Source: Nageia nagi (lineage: Eukaryota; Pinophyta). From it: 64,000 bases of DNA. Below, in pieces: positions 20,790 through 32,759 of this stretch (positions are counted from its first letter, which is position 1; each line of letters begins with the position of its first letter). Under the pieces are notes generated by a model. The model made no database searches. It saw only the letters and a program-made list of their open reading frames with translations, and was not told the DNA's origin. The stretch covers positions 9,734,001 to 9,798,000 of the forward strand of contig JBITNC010000002.1 in NCBI GenBank assembly GCA_050084985.1, in the 5' to 3' direction. The position numbers were made by a program, and so were the translations under genes.

Positions 20790-23350
20790 ACCATATGCAA
20801 TTTATCTTTCAAGTAATGCATTCATAATTACCTCATGTTCTTGCATTGAAATTTTCCATAACAATTTATTAATAGGCCTCCCTTTATATTTGGATATTTT
20901 AATATTTTTGCTAGTATCAAATGCAAATAGTGAATAATTTTCTTATTTTCTTCATGATCTTTGTATACTCTTTAACCATTCCTTATTAATACTATTTTGG
21001 ATAGCTATGTTCCAACAACCACCACATAACCTATTGGATACTCAAATCCATCATCATCACATCAAGGATAAGTTAACTTATATTTTCTCTCAACATATTG
21101 AGCCAACCAATACTTTGTTTCCTCTTCATTTACCTCAGGTGCCATAACAACATACACATATCCTATAAAAAAAATTTATATAAATAAAGTGCGACATATA
21201 AAACTAGTTCATAAATACAAAAATGAACATTCATAAACATAAACTAAAAAACAAAAAAGTTCAAACTATATTATATTCTTGTACAGGGTCAAAAATTTGA
21301 TCATAGTCCTTTGATGTAAATAATTGATTCTCATATTCAATGAATATTTATTATTGATCATGTGCTTCTGTAGTTGTTAAAGATCTTTGTTTCCATTTCT
21401 AAATCCATTATGTATTTATACATGGTTTTGATTCACCTACAATAGAACAATCACAAAAACATGCAAGATTCCTTATCCAAATAGTCCATGTGCTTGCATT
21501 TGAACTCCTAAATGAATGCCATTTTGTTGACCCATTAATTATCTCATAATCATGACAACTTGTAATATTATTTTCTTCAACTAACCAAAAAATCCATTGA
21601 ATTATAGAATTCTCTTTTGATCCAGTAGATATATTTGTATTAAACTAATCCATAATTAGACATGCATCTTGAAATTTTACTGAATCTTCAAATTTAAGTT
21701 TCTCTCTAGTAAGAGCTCTTTTCACACATACATCAGCTCCATCATGTTAACCTTTACCATTTCCAACTTCAAAAAAAGACCATATATGTTATATATTATG
21801 TTCTCTATGCATCCTACTTAACCAATAAAACATTTGTGCATTCTTAAACTATCTCGTATAGTTATCTGACCATATCAAATGTTATGCCATTTGAATATTT
21901 CTTTCCTTCAAATTATTATAAAATATGTTAAAATAAAATTGGATAAACTCTGGTGAGTGTAATCAATTATCACTCACATAAAAATGGTACTCCTTTAAAA
22001 CTTTTATATTATCTTTTGTACTATCATCTACATGTCTATATACAGTATACACAAAAAAGGAAACTTTTTGAGAATTATAATACTGACATTGTATTTCTTC
22101 TTATGGTGCAAGAGTATAGTTTTCTACAAATTCTATGACTGATAATATAGTTTCATATAGAAATATGTTTCTACATTGATGAAATTCACTATCAAGCCAC
22201 AAAACATGTTGTGAATATTTCACATATTTTGGAATAAAATTACTATTAAAATCATCCATGAATGTATGTACACTAATATTTTTTAGTGATTAAATCAACA
22301 TGCTTCCCATTTTTTCCATCCCTTAATGTGTACTCAACATTCTTGAATTTTTTGATATCCACTAATGTTTTTCCAAAATAGTATAAACTACTTTCATGCA
22401 CACATTCTCCTAAAAATGAAAGGTTCCCACATATACTACATTATCCTAAAATACATGCATTTCAATAAAATGATTGACCATTTAGAATTTGACAAAATAA
22501 ACCTATTATAATGCATTGATAGATTCAAGTGGCATATTAAAATCACATCCCTACATGAAATTATTAGTATGCAAAGTAATATGTATATGTCAAAAAAATT
22601 GATAATAATATTTAAATTGCATATGTGTTTTACAACAACATATTACTCTTTTCTTGTTAATTCTAACATACCAAGGGTTGCATTTCTCAAAATATGTTTG
22701 ACTTAGGCTAATATTAAATGTACTTAGCACTTTATCATTTACAAATTTATTGTACAATTGAGTTTGAGTCATATGCAAAAAGTTGTTTACATGCTTAGGT
22801 TGATGATCTTTTTACCCTAGAGATTTCCTTTCTTTTAAAACATATTTAATATTATAAGATACCCATGTATGATCATTCAATATTTTTTGATTATGTATTT
22901 TACATCGTTAGTCAATTTCCTATCAAACCTAGGAAGTCTACGACTATAACTCCAACATTGGTTGATTGATTCAATTTTAGTACTGTTTCTTCTCTTCATA
23001 GCTCTTTCTAAAGTTTTAGGGTGTACATTTAGATATCCACTAAGGTTACCAATTATTTTTTTCTTTATAGTTGATCTATTTACTAAACAAGTTGTTATGG
23101 CTCATCATGTTGCATTTCTATCTTTAGACTAAATCTTCTTCCCAATAGCTTCTATAGCATTAGCAAAAATGATAACTTATTTTAAGGATTCCACTTTTTT
23201 CACACAAATACTTAAAGTTTTCATTACTCTTCTTATTTTTGACATTCTTATTAATTGTAACATGAGTTGATATTGAAATCCTAGCTCCTTCTTAAGGAAA
23301 AATTGATCATATATTCTATTTGCATGTGTTCTCATTTATCTCACAAATAT
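20790..23350 (-). pseudogene. decayed transposase-like gene with HGKG/DGAG-type motif
   Basis: About 2.5 kb reads as a broken protein on the minus strand. From the N-terminus: SGYLNVHPKTLERAMKRR (about 23.0 kb); QTQLYNKFVND, PWYVRINKKRVICCCKTHMQ (22778-22590); VLWLDSEFHQC and FVENYTLAP (about 22.2 kb); HLIWSDNYTR, a stop, FKNAQMFYWLSRMH (about 21.86 kb); SFFEVGNGKG, a stop, HDGADVCVKRAL (about 21.74 kb); SSNASTWTIWIRNLACFC (about 21.49 kb); APEVNEEETKYWLAQYVE (about 21.12 kb). The SD-x-C-x-x-QFK and HGKG-x-x-DGAG-x-x-VKRAL pattern recalls an uncharacterised, probably transposon-derived family with DDE-like features that I remember from plants and animals. Many stops and frameshifts; not functional. 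The family link rests on memory and is moderately sure. Confidence 0.6.
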
Positions 23351-23388
23351 CGTACTAGGAACATTATCTAAGATATTATGTTCAATAC

Positions 23389-23390
<2 letters not shown>

Positions 23391-23439
<49 letters not shown>
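23391..23439. repeat. (TA)n microsatellite
   Basis: Nearly uninterrupted TA dinucleotides. Confidence 0.95.
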
Positions 23440-23441
<2 letters not shown>

Positions 23442-23716
23442 TCAGTATTATCAATATTCTCATTCTTAATATCATTAACCTATGCATTCAAATACATACC
23501 TGTATTCATGTCCATAGTTGGTACTCCAAGGCTAAGGGTTGGCTTATCAAAGTTTACTATAGAGGGAAAAAAGACAACATACAATAATTAAGTAGTGACT
23601 TGTTGAGGACTTAATCAAGCATTAAGCTAATAGTTAGTTGAAATTAAAGAAATTAAGTAACCAATATATAGTGGCATTATGTAAACTCAAAGAAAATTTT
23701 AAACTTTAAGGAATCA

Positions 23717-23719
23717 ATA

Positions 23720-23782
<63 letters not shown>
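23717..23782. repeat. (TA)n microsatellite
   Basis: Nearly uninterrupted TA dinucleotides, 126 bases before the telomere-like array begins. Confidence 0.95.
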
Positions 23783-23783
<1 letters not shown>

Positions 23784-23907
23784 CCTTTTGTGATATATAT
23801 GCTTATCCTAATTTGAAGAGCATTAAGAGTTGATAAGACATAATATGTTTAACCCTATTTACAAAAAATTGTTTAACCCTATTAGTAAAGCCTTGATAGG
23901 ACATACA

Positions 23908-25740
23908 AACCTTAAACTCTAAACCCTAAACCCTTCAAACTTAAAACCTAAATCTTAAACCCTTAAGCCTTAAACAAATGTAAACCCTAAAATTGTAAGC
24001 CTTAAACAAACCTAATCACTAAAATGTAAACCCTAAAACCCTATATCCTAAACCCTAAACCCTTACTTATCCTAAACTATTAAAATCTTAAACCATTAAC
24101 CCTTAAGTTCCTAAACCCAAGTAACCCTTAAACTCTTTAACCCCTTTAACATCATGTTCAACCCCATTGGTCAAATGTTTAACCCCTATTACCCTATAAA
24201 CCTAAAAACTAAAATGCAAACCATATAATCTTATAACCCTAAACCCTAAAATCCCTAAACCCTTCAACTCTTAAACCCTTAAACTCTTAAACCTAAGTGA
24301 CCCTTAAAATCTTTAAATCTTTAACCATTAAACTCTAAACCCTAAACCATTAACCCTTAAACAAACCTAAACCCTCAAGCCTTAAACAAACCTAAACCCT
24401 TAAACAAATGTAAATCCTAAACCCCTAAAACCTAAACCCTAAACTCTTACGTGTCATAAAATGCTAAACTCTTAAACCCTTAATCCTTTAGTTCCTAAAC
24501 CTAACTAATCCTTCAACTCTTTAACCCCTTTAACATCATGTTTGACCCCATTGGTAAAATGTTTAACCCTTATAACCCTATAATCCTATAAACCTAAATA
24601 CTAAAAAGTAAACCCTATAACCCTAAACCCTAAAACCCTACCCTAAACCATTCAACTCTTAAACCGTAAACCCTTAAACTCTTGAATCCTTTACCCTAAA
24701 GCCTTAAAATTTTAAACCTTTAATCATTAAAATCTTAAAACCCAAATAACCTTGAAAATGTTTATACCTTTAACTGTTAAACTCTAAACACTAAACCCTA
24801 CACCCTAAACCCTTAAGCCTTAAACAAACCTAAACCCTTAAACAAATGTAAACCCTAAACCCTTAAGCCTTAAACAAACCTAAGCACTAAAATGTAAACC
24901 CTAAAACCCTAAATCTTAAACCCCTAAAACATAAACCCTAAACCCTTACTTTTCATAAACCACTAAAATATTAAACCCTTAATCCTTAAGTTCTTAAACC
25001 CATGTAACCCTTAAAGTCTTTAACCCCTTAACATCATGTTTGATGCCATTGGTCAAATGTTTAACCCTTATAACCCTATAAACCTAAACACTAAAATGTA
25101 AACCCTATAACCCTAAACCCTTCAACTCTTAAACCCTAAACCCTTCAACTCTTATATCCTTTACCCTAAACCCTTAAAATCTTAAACCTTTAATTGTTAA
25201 ACTCTTAAACCCAAGTAACCATTAAAATCTTTAAACCTTTAATCGTTAAGATCTGAACCCTAAACCCTTAAGCCTTAAATAAACCTAAACTCTTAAACAA
25301 ACTTAAACCCTAAACTCTTAAGTCCTAAACAAACCTAAGCACTAAAATGTAAACCCTAAAACCTTAAATTCTAAACCCTTAAAAACTAAACTCTAAACCC
25401 TTACTTGCCTTAAGCTACTAAACTCTTAAACCTTTAACCCTTAAGTTCCTAAACCCAAGTAGCCCTTAAACTCTTTAATGCCTTTAACTTCATGTTTGAC
25501 CCTATTTTTCAAATGTTTAACCCCTATAAACCTAGAAACTAAAATGTAAACCCTATAACCCTAGACCCTAAAACTCTACCCCTAAACCCTTCAACTCTTA
25601 AACCATAAACCCTTAAAATCTTAAATCTTTAACTATTAAACTCTTAAACCCAAGTAAACCTTAAAATTATTAAACCTTTAACTATTAAACTCTAAACCAT
25701 AAACCCTAAACCCAAGTAACCCATTGGTCAAATATCTAAT
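23908..25740 (+). repeat. interstitial telomere-like array (CCCTAAA-derived)
   Basis: About 1.8 kb is made almost wholly of CCCTAAA, CCTTAAA, CCCTATAA and TTAAACC variants, i.e. degenerate plant telomere repeats with the C-rich strand on top. Pure runs are at most two or three units, so this is an old internal array. A non-telomeric marker block (CATCATGTTTGACCCCATTG, then AAATGTTTAACCC) recurs at about 24151, 24535, 25033 and 25489, giving a higher-order unit of roughly 380-500 bases. Confidence 0.92.
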
Positions 25741-25760
25741 CCTTTTTGTAAAATGTTTAA

Positions 25761-26075
25761 CTACTTTGATCAAGTGGTCAAATTAATCTCCTAATTGTTT
25801 GTGAAAAGTAATCATGCAGCTATATATGTTTATAAATACTTTTGGATAAACTCTAATCATAGGTCCTACAATCCAATTGAGTTTAAAAAGGGTATTAAAA
25901 TACTTATCTATCTATCTATTCACTTTAAGACAAACTTTTAAAGGTCCTACAAATGATTATTGGTAAAGTTTTTAAACCTATTGACCAAGTGATCAAATTA
26001 ATCTCCTATGTGTTTGTGAGAAGCAATCATTCAAATATATGTTTGTAAATACTTTTGTATATACTCTTAGATGCT
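25761..26075 (+). repeat. direct duplication beside the telomere-like array
   Basis: About 95 bases at 25768-25865 and 25976-26075 share GTGGTCAAATTAATCTCCTA-like sequence, GTTTGTGA, AATCAT and AAATACTTTTG in order. The marker word GGTCAAAT links them to the higher-order unit of the array. Confidence 0.75.
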
Positions 26076-27990
26076 TCATTACAATTCAATTTTATTATGT
26101 GTTCTTTTTTCTTTTATCTTGTTTACATCATTCTCTCTTTTTGTAAGAATTTTTTCATATGACATAACCTTCTTTCCTCTCTTTATTTTGCATTTTTTAT
26201 CATCCATGATGTTGATTAACTTTAGAAGTTTACAAATTCAACATTGTATATCTTTAGAAGATAACTATAATTGCAATGGTTACTTCAAGATTTAAGACCT
26301 TAATTCTCTTCTTAAAAAACTTAATTCAACTTTGAATTAACTAAAATAGATTCCTTGCTAGGTCTCAACCTTAATATAATGATTGAATAAGGTGCATGCA
26401 TATGATAAAACCAAGATAATTCTAGTAAAAAAATGTCATATTCTATTGTATTGAACCATACTATATGAATGGGAAGAGAATGTTGCAGAGAACATCTCTA
26501 TCCAAGAAGTAGATTTTTTTCCTAATGGATAAAAAAGTATCAGGATCCTAATATGTCTAACTATGAAAACATATTAGGATCCTAATATATGTAAAATTCA
26601 CTTCCCACATGCTCCTACCCAAACCCATCCACCAGCCTCAAATTTAGGTTCAAAAAAGGTGGGTGAGCCAATCCTTTACCTTAGACCTACAAGTAAATGT
26701 CCATGGTTTATTTCATGACATTTATTTCATGGTGATTTTGATTAAATTTTATAATGAAACCAAAATCCATTTTAGATGAAATAATATGCAATTTTGTTTT
26801 AGAATTGGAGTACATTTTATATTTTTCCATTAAATTTTGGTGAAATTGGACCATATACTTAAAATATGAAGATCTCGTATTTTCTTAATAAGTTTTTTTT
26901 TTGGAGTTATGAAAAAATATTATATAGAGAAAATCTTCAAAACATTCTCTATGAGAATATAAATTTTGAAAAAAGATTAAGTTTAGATCAAATTATGTAG
27001 GAAGAACACAAACACTTTTCAAAACCATAAACATATCTGGTACAAAATTAATTAAAAATATATTGATAAAAAAATTATGAAAAAAATATCTAGGACAAGA
27101 TCCAATGTGTTAGTTATCTTTACCTAAAAGTATTTTGAAAAATACCTTGATTTTAGTCAAATTATGTGGGACAAACACTTGCATGGTATGGTCCAAAAAT
27201 GGTTTTGTTTTTAAAAAAGTGGTTTTTGTTCATCCTATCAAATATAAATTATAATATCTAGGTATTGGAATAAATTATATATTTGAAAACTAAAATCTAA
27301 GCACTACATTTTCACCTTAGTGAAATTTCTCTTAATTCTATATTAGAAGTGCTTCAAATTTTGAGATCAATCATACCCAAACTTGAAAATCAAGGAAAAC
27401 ACTTTCACTTTTTGGCCTTAGAGTGGACCCAACTTCTTTGCAACCACCCATATAGGAATATATTTTGGATCATTTTGATCCCAAAATGGCCCTATGCAAT
27501 TTTTAAATTAAACAAAACCAAATAAGGTAAGTTGGGGTATCTTTTTCCTATCTCTATAAATAATTGATTTTACTTATCCAAGTATAGCATTAACAAGCTT
27601 TTCTATCCATAAATTTAACCATAACATAACTTCTTGATCAATATAGGAGAGTAGCTATGATTGAAGTTGTTCTTAATTTAGATTTGAGAATGTTGAACCT
27701 TATTGTTTCTCTATAGTGAATATATCTACATGCTTTGTTAAAGATAATAACATATATTTATTATGTAATGAAACATTTTTATTTATTACAAAAAGATACA
27801 CAAAGGAGAAGAAGGTAGATTTCTCCATATGGTTGAGCTTTTAGCTTATATGTGACATTAGAACTACTCAATTTATAATTATATGTTGTGTATTTTGTAA
27901 ATTTTGTAGGAGTGCATAGAATAAAATCTAAGCAAGCTCATTATCACTTTGATAGAAAATGTGTTTCATTGTTATAACTATTGTGAACTT
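26076..27990. other. AT-rich DNA, no gene seen
   Basis: The open frame at 26071-26295 is a hydrophobic low-complexity run with no recognisable domain. Apart from the hairpin at 26542-26583, nothing can be supported. Confidence 0.55.
26542..26583. repeat. 14-bp perfect inverted repeat
   Basis: AGGATCCTAATATG (26542-26555) and CATATTAGGATCCT (26570-26583) form a perfect 14-bp stem around a 14-base loop. The GGATCC-centred arms resemble the palindrome cluster near 14.6 kb. Confidence 0.85.
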
Positions 27991-27999
27991 ATTTCATAA

Positions 28000-29600
28000 T
28001 GTCTACCCATAAGAATTTGAGGCATACATTATGATGTCCTTCAATGGTGGTAGTTGCACCAAGTCATTGAAGAGGATGATGGATCATCCTCTAAATGATT
28101 TGTGATTGTTTACAATAAGGAATACTTCACATTATCTTATGTTTATATGTTCCATTATCTTTGGACTAATGAAACTCATCTCATCAATAATAATGTATCT
28201 AATGGAGTACATTTTTTCTTTGAAGTTTGCAAATGCTTAGTTGCATAGACCAACAATTTGTTTAATGGGTATTTGAAATGAAGAATGAATTTTTGAGGCT
28301 CCTATGTTGAATGCAATAATACCTATTGGTTTAAGAAGTAGTAATAGGGATTGACCATTTGGATTTGAAGTTTGAAGGATAGACCTGATACTTATTATTA
28401 GGTTTGAATTTCCTATTCCTACAGTTCCCTAAATAATTATTTTGAGAGGTTCTTTACATGAATTGGAATATATATACATCAATATTATGTTAATGGCATT
28501 TTTTTCTCAATAGTTATACCATCAAAGGAATTTTAAATGGTATTAGGTGGAATTTTAAATATGTGATGGTTGTAGTGTATGAAAGTGAAAGTCATAATTT
28601 TCTATTATGGAGTTAATTGAGGAGTTTCTTAGTCATGGTTAACATCCATGTCATGTTTATCAAGCATATCTAATTCATTTATTTGCAAAGGATACCTTGG
28701 ATGTATAGATGACAAGGCTTTCCATTCATTTTAGTTATTTTATTGAAGTCCTTGTTTTAATGTAGGATGTAATTTCTTTAGGTTCTTCTGATGCTTCTAT
28801 TATTGTTCATCACAAATTAATCTCTTTTTTTTTAATCTCATTTTGTAAGCTACAAAAATGTTGACATAAAATTAGTCATATCTGGTAAAATTTTTGAAAA
28901 GAACTATAATCTTTTGCAGGGATGCTTGTGAATCTTGAAGAGACTCAAGCAATTGCTTCTTTAATATGTTCTTTCTACTTTTTTTAAATTCTTAGAATGT
29001 CCTTTTTTTATATACTTCAATAAGTGATATTTTTCCCATAATTTTTGGTTGTACCATGTAAGCATTAATGAAATTGGGGTTGTTGGTGTTGATCAGGTTG
29101 AGATTAGAAGATGTTGAAATTTTTTTCATTTATGTTTGAAGAAACAAATATTTTTAACATAGGGATAGCGATAGTTTAAGTAAAAAATGGTAATTTTCTT
29201 GAGGTAAAATGTCATGATCGATAAGGTTATCTATGAGCATTTTCTAAAAAGTAAATAGGGTTTTGCGATCTAGTTGATAATTTATTAAGACATAGGAAAG
29301 CATTGCATGATATGTATTGAATTTGTTTTTAGCCTTTATTGCATAATTTACAATATATCTGAGAATGAAATTGATTTATAGAACAAGCTTGCAACCTATG
29401 TTGTCTCTCTATATAGATAGAATAATTGGGTTATGAATAGTAAAATCATCATTATTATGAGCTAGGGTATATTTGGATTCATAATTTTCAACATTTACAA
29501 GAGTTGACATGTCTTGTAGACTCCAAGGGGCTTTATATTGGTATTCAATATAATTAATTATGTATCTAATAAAAAATGTTATCAAGAGCATATCTAAAAA
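28000..29600 (-). pseudogene. Helitron Rep / PIF1-like helicase, decayed
   Basis: On the minus strand the upstream part (29591-29200) reads DDFTIHNPIILSI, a stop, then ILRYIVNYAIKAKNKFNTY and HDILPQENYHFLLKLSLS. This fits the end of the Helitron Rep domain, whose catalytic Y-x-x-K-Y appears as YIVNY (about 29344-29358). Downstream come a PIF1-type helicase Walker A (GTVGIGNSNLI, about 28399-28431, Lys replaced by Asn), GIIAFNIGASKIHSSFQIP, Walker B YIIIDEMSFIS (about 28170-28200) and DLVQLPPLKD (about 28040-28070). Frames change repeatedly and stops are common. Helitrons transpose by rolling circle; this copy is inactive. Its TC and CTRR ends were not located. Confidence 0.7.
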
Positions 29601-31545
29601 ATGTTAGGTTATATTACAAAGGGGGTTGTTGGTTTCAATTAGATATATATTTTTTGATGTAGTTAAGTGCATTTTGTACTAATTGAAAGTTATACCATTC
29701 TATCTTTGCAATATTAGGTGTGTCTCACATCTAAAGAAAACCATGGATATAAGTGTAGCCTCTATGTTTCCATTTGTACCTAGTAATAGAAGGAATTAGA
29801 TAGTAGTTAAGAAGGAATTTAACTTTAAAAAAAAAGATATGAGGAATAGTATACATGTACTAGTAGTCATTTACATTAATGAGCTTTTATATCACTTCTT
29901 CACATAATGTTGTAAACCTATGGTGCATGTACATTATGATGAGGTGTGGATTTTGTACTATATTTTATAGCCTCTATTGGAAATTAATTTGAGGATTTGT
30001 TAGTGTTGAAGATGACATATTATTGTGTAAGTCTAGCTATTTTGTACCCATTGAACTAAGGGTAAACAACAATGTAGGGAAACCAATTTGAATGATCATG
30101 TATGATAGCTCTCCTCTATGAAGGTTTCAAAATTATTTTGTACCTTGAATAAATGATCCAAAATGCATCAAATGGCTGATGATATTGCCATCATTCATGT
30201 ATTTTAATATTTATAAAATATCATGAATTGTCATTGGCAGACTATCAAATATATTTTATTGGGAATATACAAAATTTGTTAATTAATTTTAATGATGCAT
30301 CATTATATTGAGTATAAAGTATTTGAACCACGTGTGATATTCAAATTTATTATCATGATACCTTAAAAGATAGGGAGAACATTCATGCAATTGAACTTCT
30401 TTCATAGGTTGTTGTTTGAATTATTCTTTGCCTTTTGAAAATAAAAAATTAAGGAAATATCATAACAAATAATCCTTCAATGGTGTATTTATATATAGAT
30501 GATAAAGTAATTAGCTGGCATTCAATAATAAGAGCTAGATAACCTTCTTTTAGATTTAATAAATATTACAATTCATTAACTTCTCTACCTTTTGGTGCAA
30601 GGTTTTCCATAAAAGAACTAGTGTTATGGGTAAGTTCAAGAAGATGGGTACACATATGGTGGATACTTAGAAAAAAAACAAAAGGCCAAAATGAAATTTT
30701 GATTTTTAAAGATTAAAATTTCATTTTTTCTTCATCCTAAACCAAACATGAAATGAAATTTTGGTCTTTAAAAATCAAAATTATGTGTGAAGTAATCAAT
30801 CTTCAAGATATGGTATAAGTTAAAGTACTCTCTATGATATGAGAAGTAAGCAATCTTCAATATATGGTACGATTATGAAGAGGATTAGATCATACTTAGG
30901 ATGAAGCCATAAGGATATTCAAATGACCTAGATCAACATTTTATGTCCTCAAAATTTGTAGGTCTAGATCATAAAGAGGCACAACATAGATGTTGTATTT
31001 ACATTCCTATGCATAGTGTGGATGCCATTGTCAATAATCACTTCACTCTATGCACATTGTAGGATTTGCAATATAAAGGTAGATAAAAAATATAAAATGT
31101 AATATAAAGCTCATAGCATAACAAATTCTCAAATAGGTGGTGTTAAGAGACACCATTATGTAGTGTATCCAATGTATAGACAAACACCTATTAGAGAAAT
31201 TTGATATGGGTTATTGCATTATGCACCTCCTTTTATACATGGAATGACATAAAAGAGAGTGAGAGTCAAATTTGGAATAATAATAATCATATCAATATAA
31301 TTATAGAAGAATATGCAATATTAATGATATTCTCGAGATAATTAAAGATATAAACATGATTAAGAGATATAAACCTTGATTAGCACATGTTTAGCATTTA
31401 ACTAGCATATCAATCTTGATATTGTAAATATTTAAATGATTTTAAGTAGTATATAGGTTAGATACATAAAATATGATTTATTAATAAATAAGTAATCATA
31501 TTTAGATATCTATGCATAGCTCATGATGAAGTGAACTTGGCACTG
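29600..31545. other. AT-rich DNA, no gene seen
   Basis: May include the N-terminal side of the Helitron relic, but I could not read domains with confidence. One long inverted repeat is noted at 30693-30770. Confidence 0.5.
30693..30770. repeat. inverted repeat
   Basis: AATTTTGATTTTTAAAGA near 30696 and its reverse complement TCTTTAAAAATCAAAATT near 30752 form an 18-bp stem around roughly 40 bases. Confidence 0.7.
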
Positions 31546-31549
31546 ATGA

Positions 31550-31883
31550 GCACAATCATGAAGACAAACAAACCTCAAATAGTTCATGAAGTCATCAAAC
31601 TACCATATTGGAATTCAATCATGCAGGCTGAGTATGATATATTAATTAAAAAGCTACATGGAAGTTAGTTGAAATTCCACCTAGAAAGAAGGTTATTGGA
31701 TACAAATGGGTGTTCAAAATAAAGTACAAAGTTGATATAACACTCAATAACCAGAAGGCCTAACTTGTTATCAAAGGATATGCTCAAATAGAAGGTATCA
31801 ACTATGAGGAGATATTTTCTCCCATAGCCAAGCTGAATACCATTAGAATTACTTTTGCAATGGTAGCACAATTTGATTAGAAA
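31550..31883 (+). pseudogene. pol: Copia element F: RT 5' part, split by element G
   Basis: Frame-shifted RVT_2 sequence: WNSIMQAEYDILIKK, TWKLVEIPPRKKVIGYKWV, LVIKGYAQIEGINYEEIFSP and AKLNTIRITFAMVAQFD. The missing continuation (YVKNAFLNGYLEEEIY) is found at 38002 onward, on the far side of element G, so the two parts were once one gene. No integrase, protease or Gag of F is visible to the left, so F is 5'-truncated. Confidence 0.85.
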
Positions 31884-31888
31884 TTCCA
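31884..31888 (+). repeat. left target-site duplication of element G
   Basis: TTCCA, identical to 37997-38001. Confidence 0.93.
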
Positions 31889-32606
31889 TGATCCGAATTG
31901 GATCATGTGTCAAGTTATCTCTTTAGGAGCAATACTCAATCCATAGGTATATGTGCTTAGAGATAGATCGAAATCTAGAGTTTTTTAGCATTAAATTTTA
32001 AGGCACTAATGATGTACAAATTGTTAGTTTTAGGCTACTAATAGTGTGCATGTTGATGAGTCAATAGGGGAATTTGGAGAGAAAATGGCATTTTAGGATA
32101 CTGAGAGGTTCAAGTTCCTTGGATGACTTTTAAAGGTGTTCTAGAGGCTTATTTAATGGTGTATATCATTCTTGATTCTCAATGAATGAGGATTATAGAG
32201 TTTTGGAATTTTGGAATTGTAATATTTTAAAGGAAGACCAAGATTCATTCCAAAATTATTGTAGTTTTGAGATTATTTCTTCTTATTGTAGGAGATTATA
32301 GTAATTGTAGGAGATTGTATTGCCATTGTATTGATGGTATTTCTCTATGCATGTAATATTGTAATTTCCATAGGCAATGAGAAGAGAAGGCTCCAATTCC
32401 ATGCTAGATTAGCCCACATTGGGTGAACCAGGGTAAAATCATTGTGTTGATCTTGTTGTGTGTTTGAGATTGCTAGTTTGTGATTCACATTATGCAATTT
32501 TCAAATTTATATGCAATTTGTATGATCTCATAATGGTTACGTATTTTCATTCGAATATGTAAGTGAGGATCTGAGTATGCTATAAGCATCTAGTGATTAT
32601 AGATCA
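31889..32606 (+). repeat. 5' LTR of element G
   Basis: Runs from TGATCCGAATTGGATCATG to ATTATAGATCA and matches 37285-37996 along its length, with scattered differences. Confidence 0.93.
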
Positions 32607-32608
32607 TG

Positions 32609-32620
32609 TGATATTAGAGC
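32609..32620 (+). promoter_or_regulatory. primer binding site of element G
   Basis: TGATATTAGAGC, a mutated form of TGGTATCAGAGC, complementary to initiator tRNA-Met. Confidence 0.8.
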
Positions 32621-32759
32621 TTGTTTGCATCAAATTTGGGGCCAAAATTTCAAGTACTTCAGGTCACTAGCAGCATGTTTTTATGTTTGGGAGGAGATCT
32701 CAAAGACTATAATTAATTCCAAAGGATCCTAAGATTGGTCAAAGGGTAGAGAAACTACA

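Noticed and set aside
23908-25740. True chromosome end
   Set aside because: The repeats are heavily mutated, internal, and followed by nearly 40 kb of ordinary sequence.
26071-26295. Hydrophobic 74-codon frame resembling a membrane protein
   Set aside because: T-rich DNA gives Phe and Leu runs by chance; there is no supporting context.
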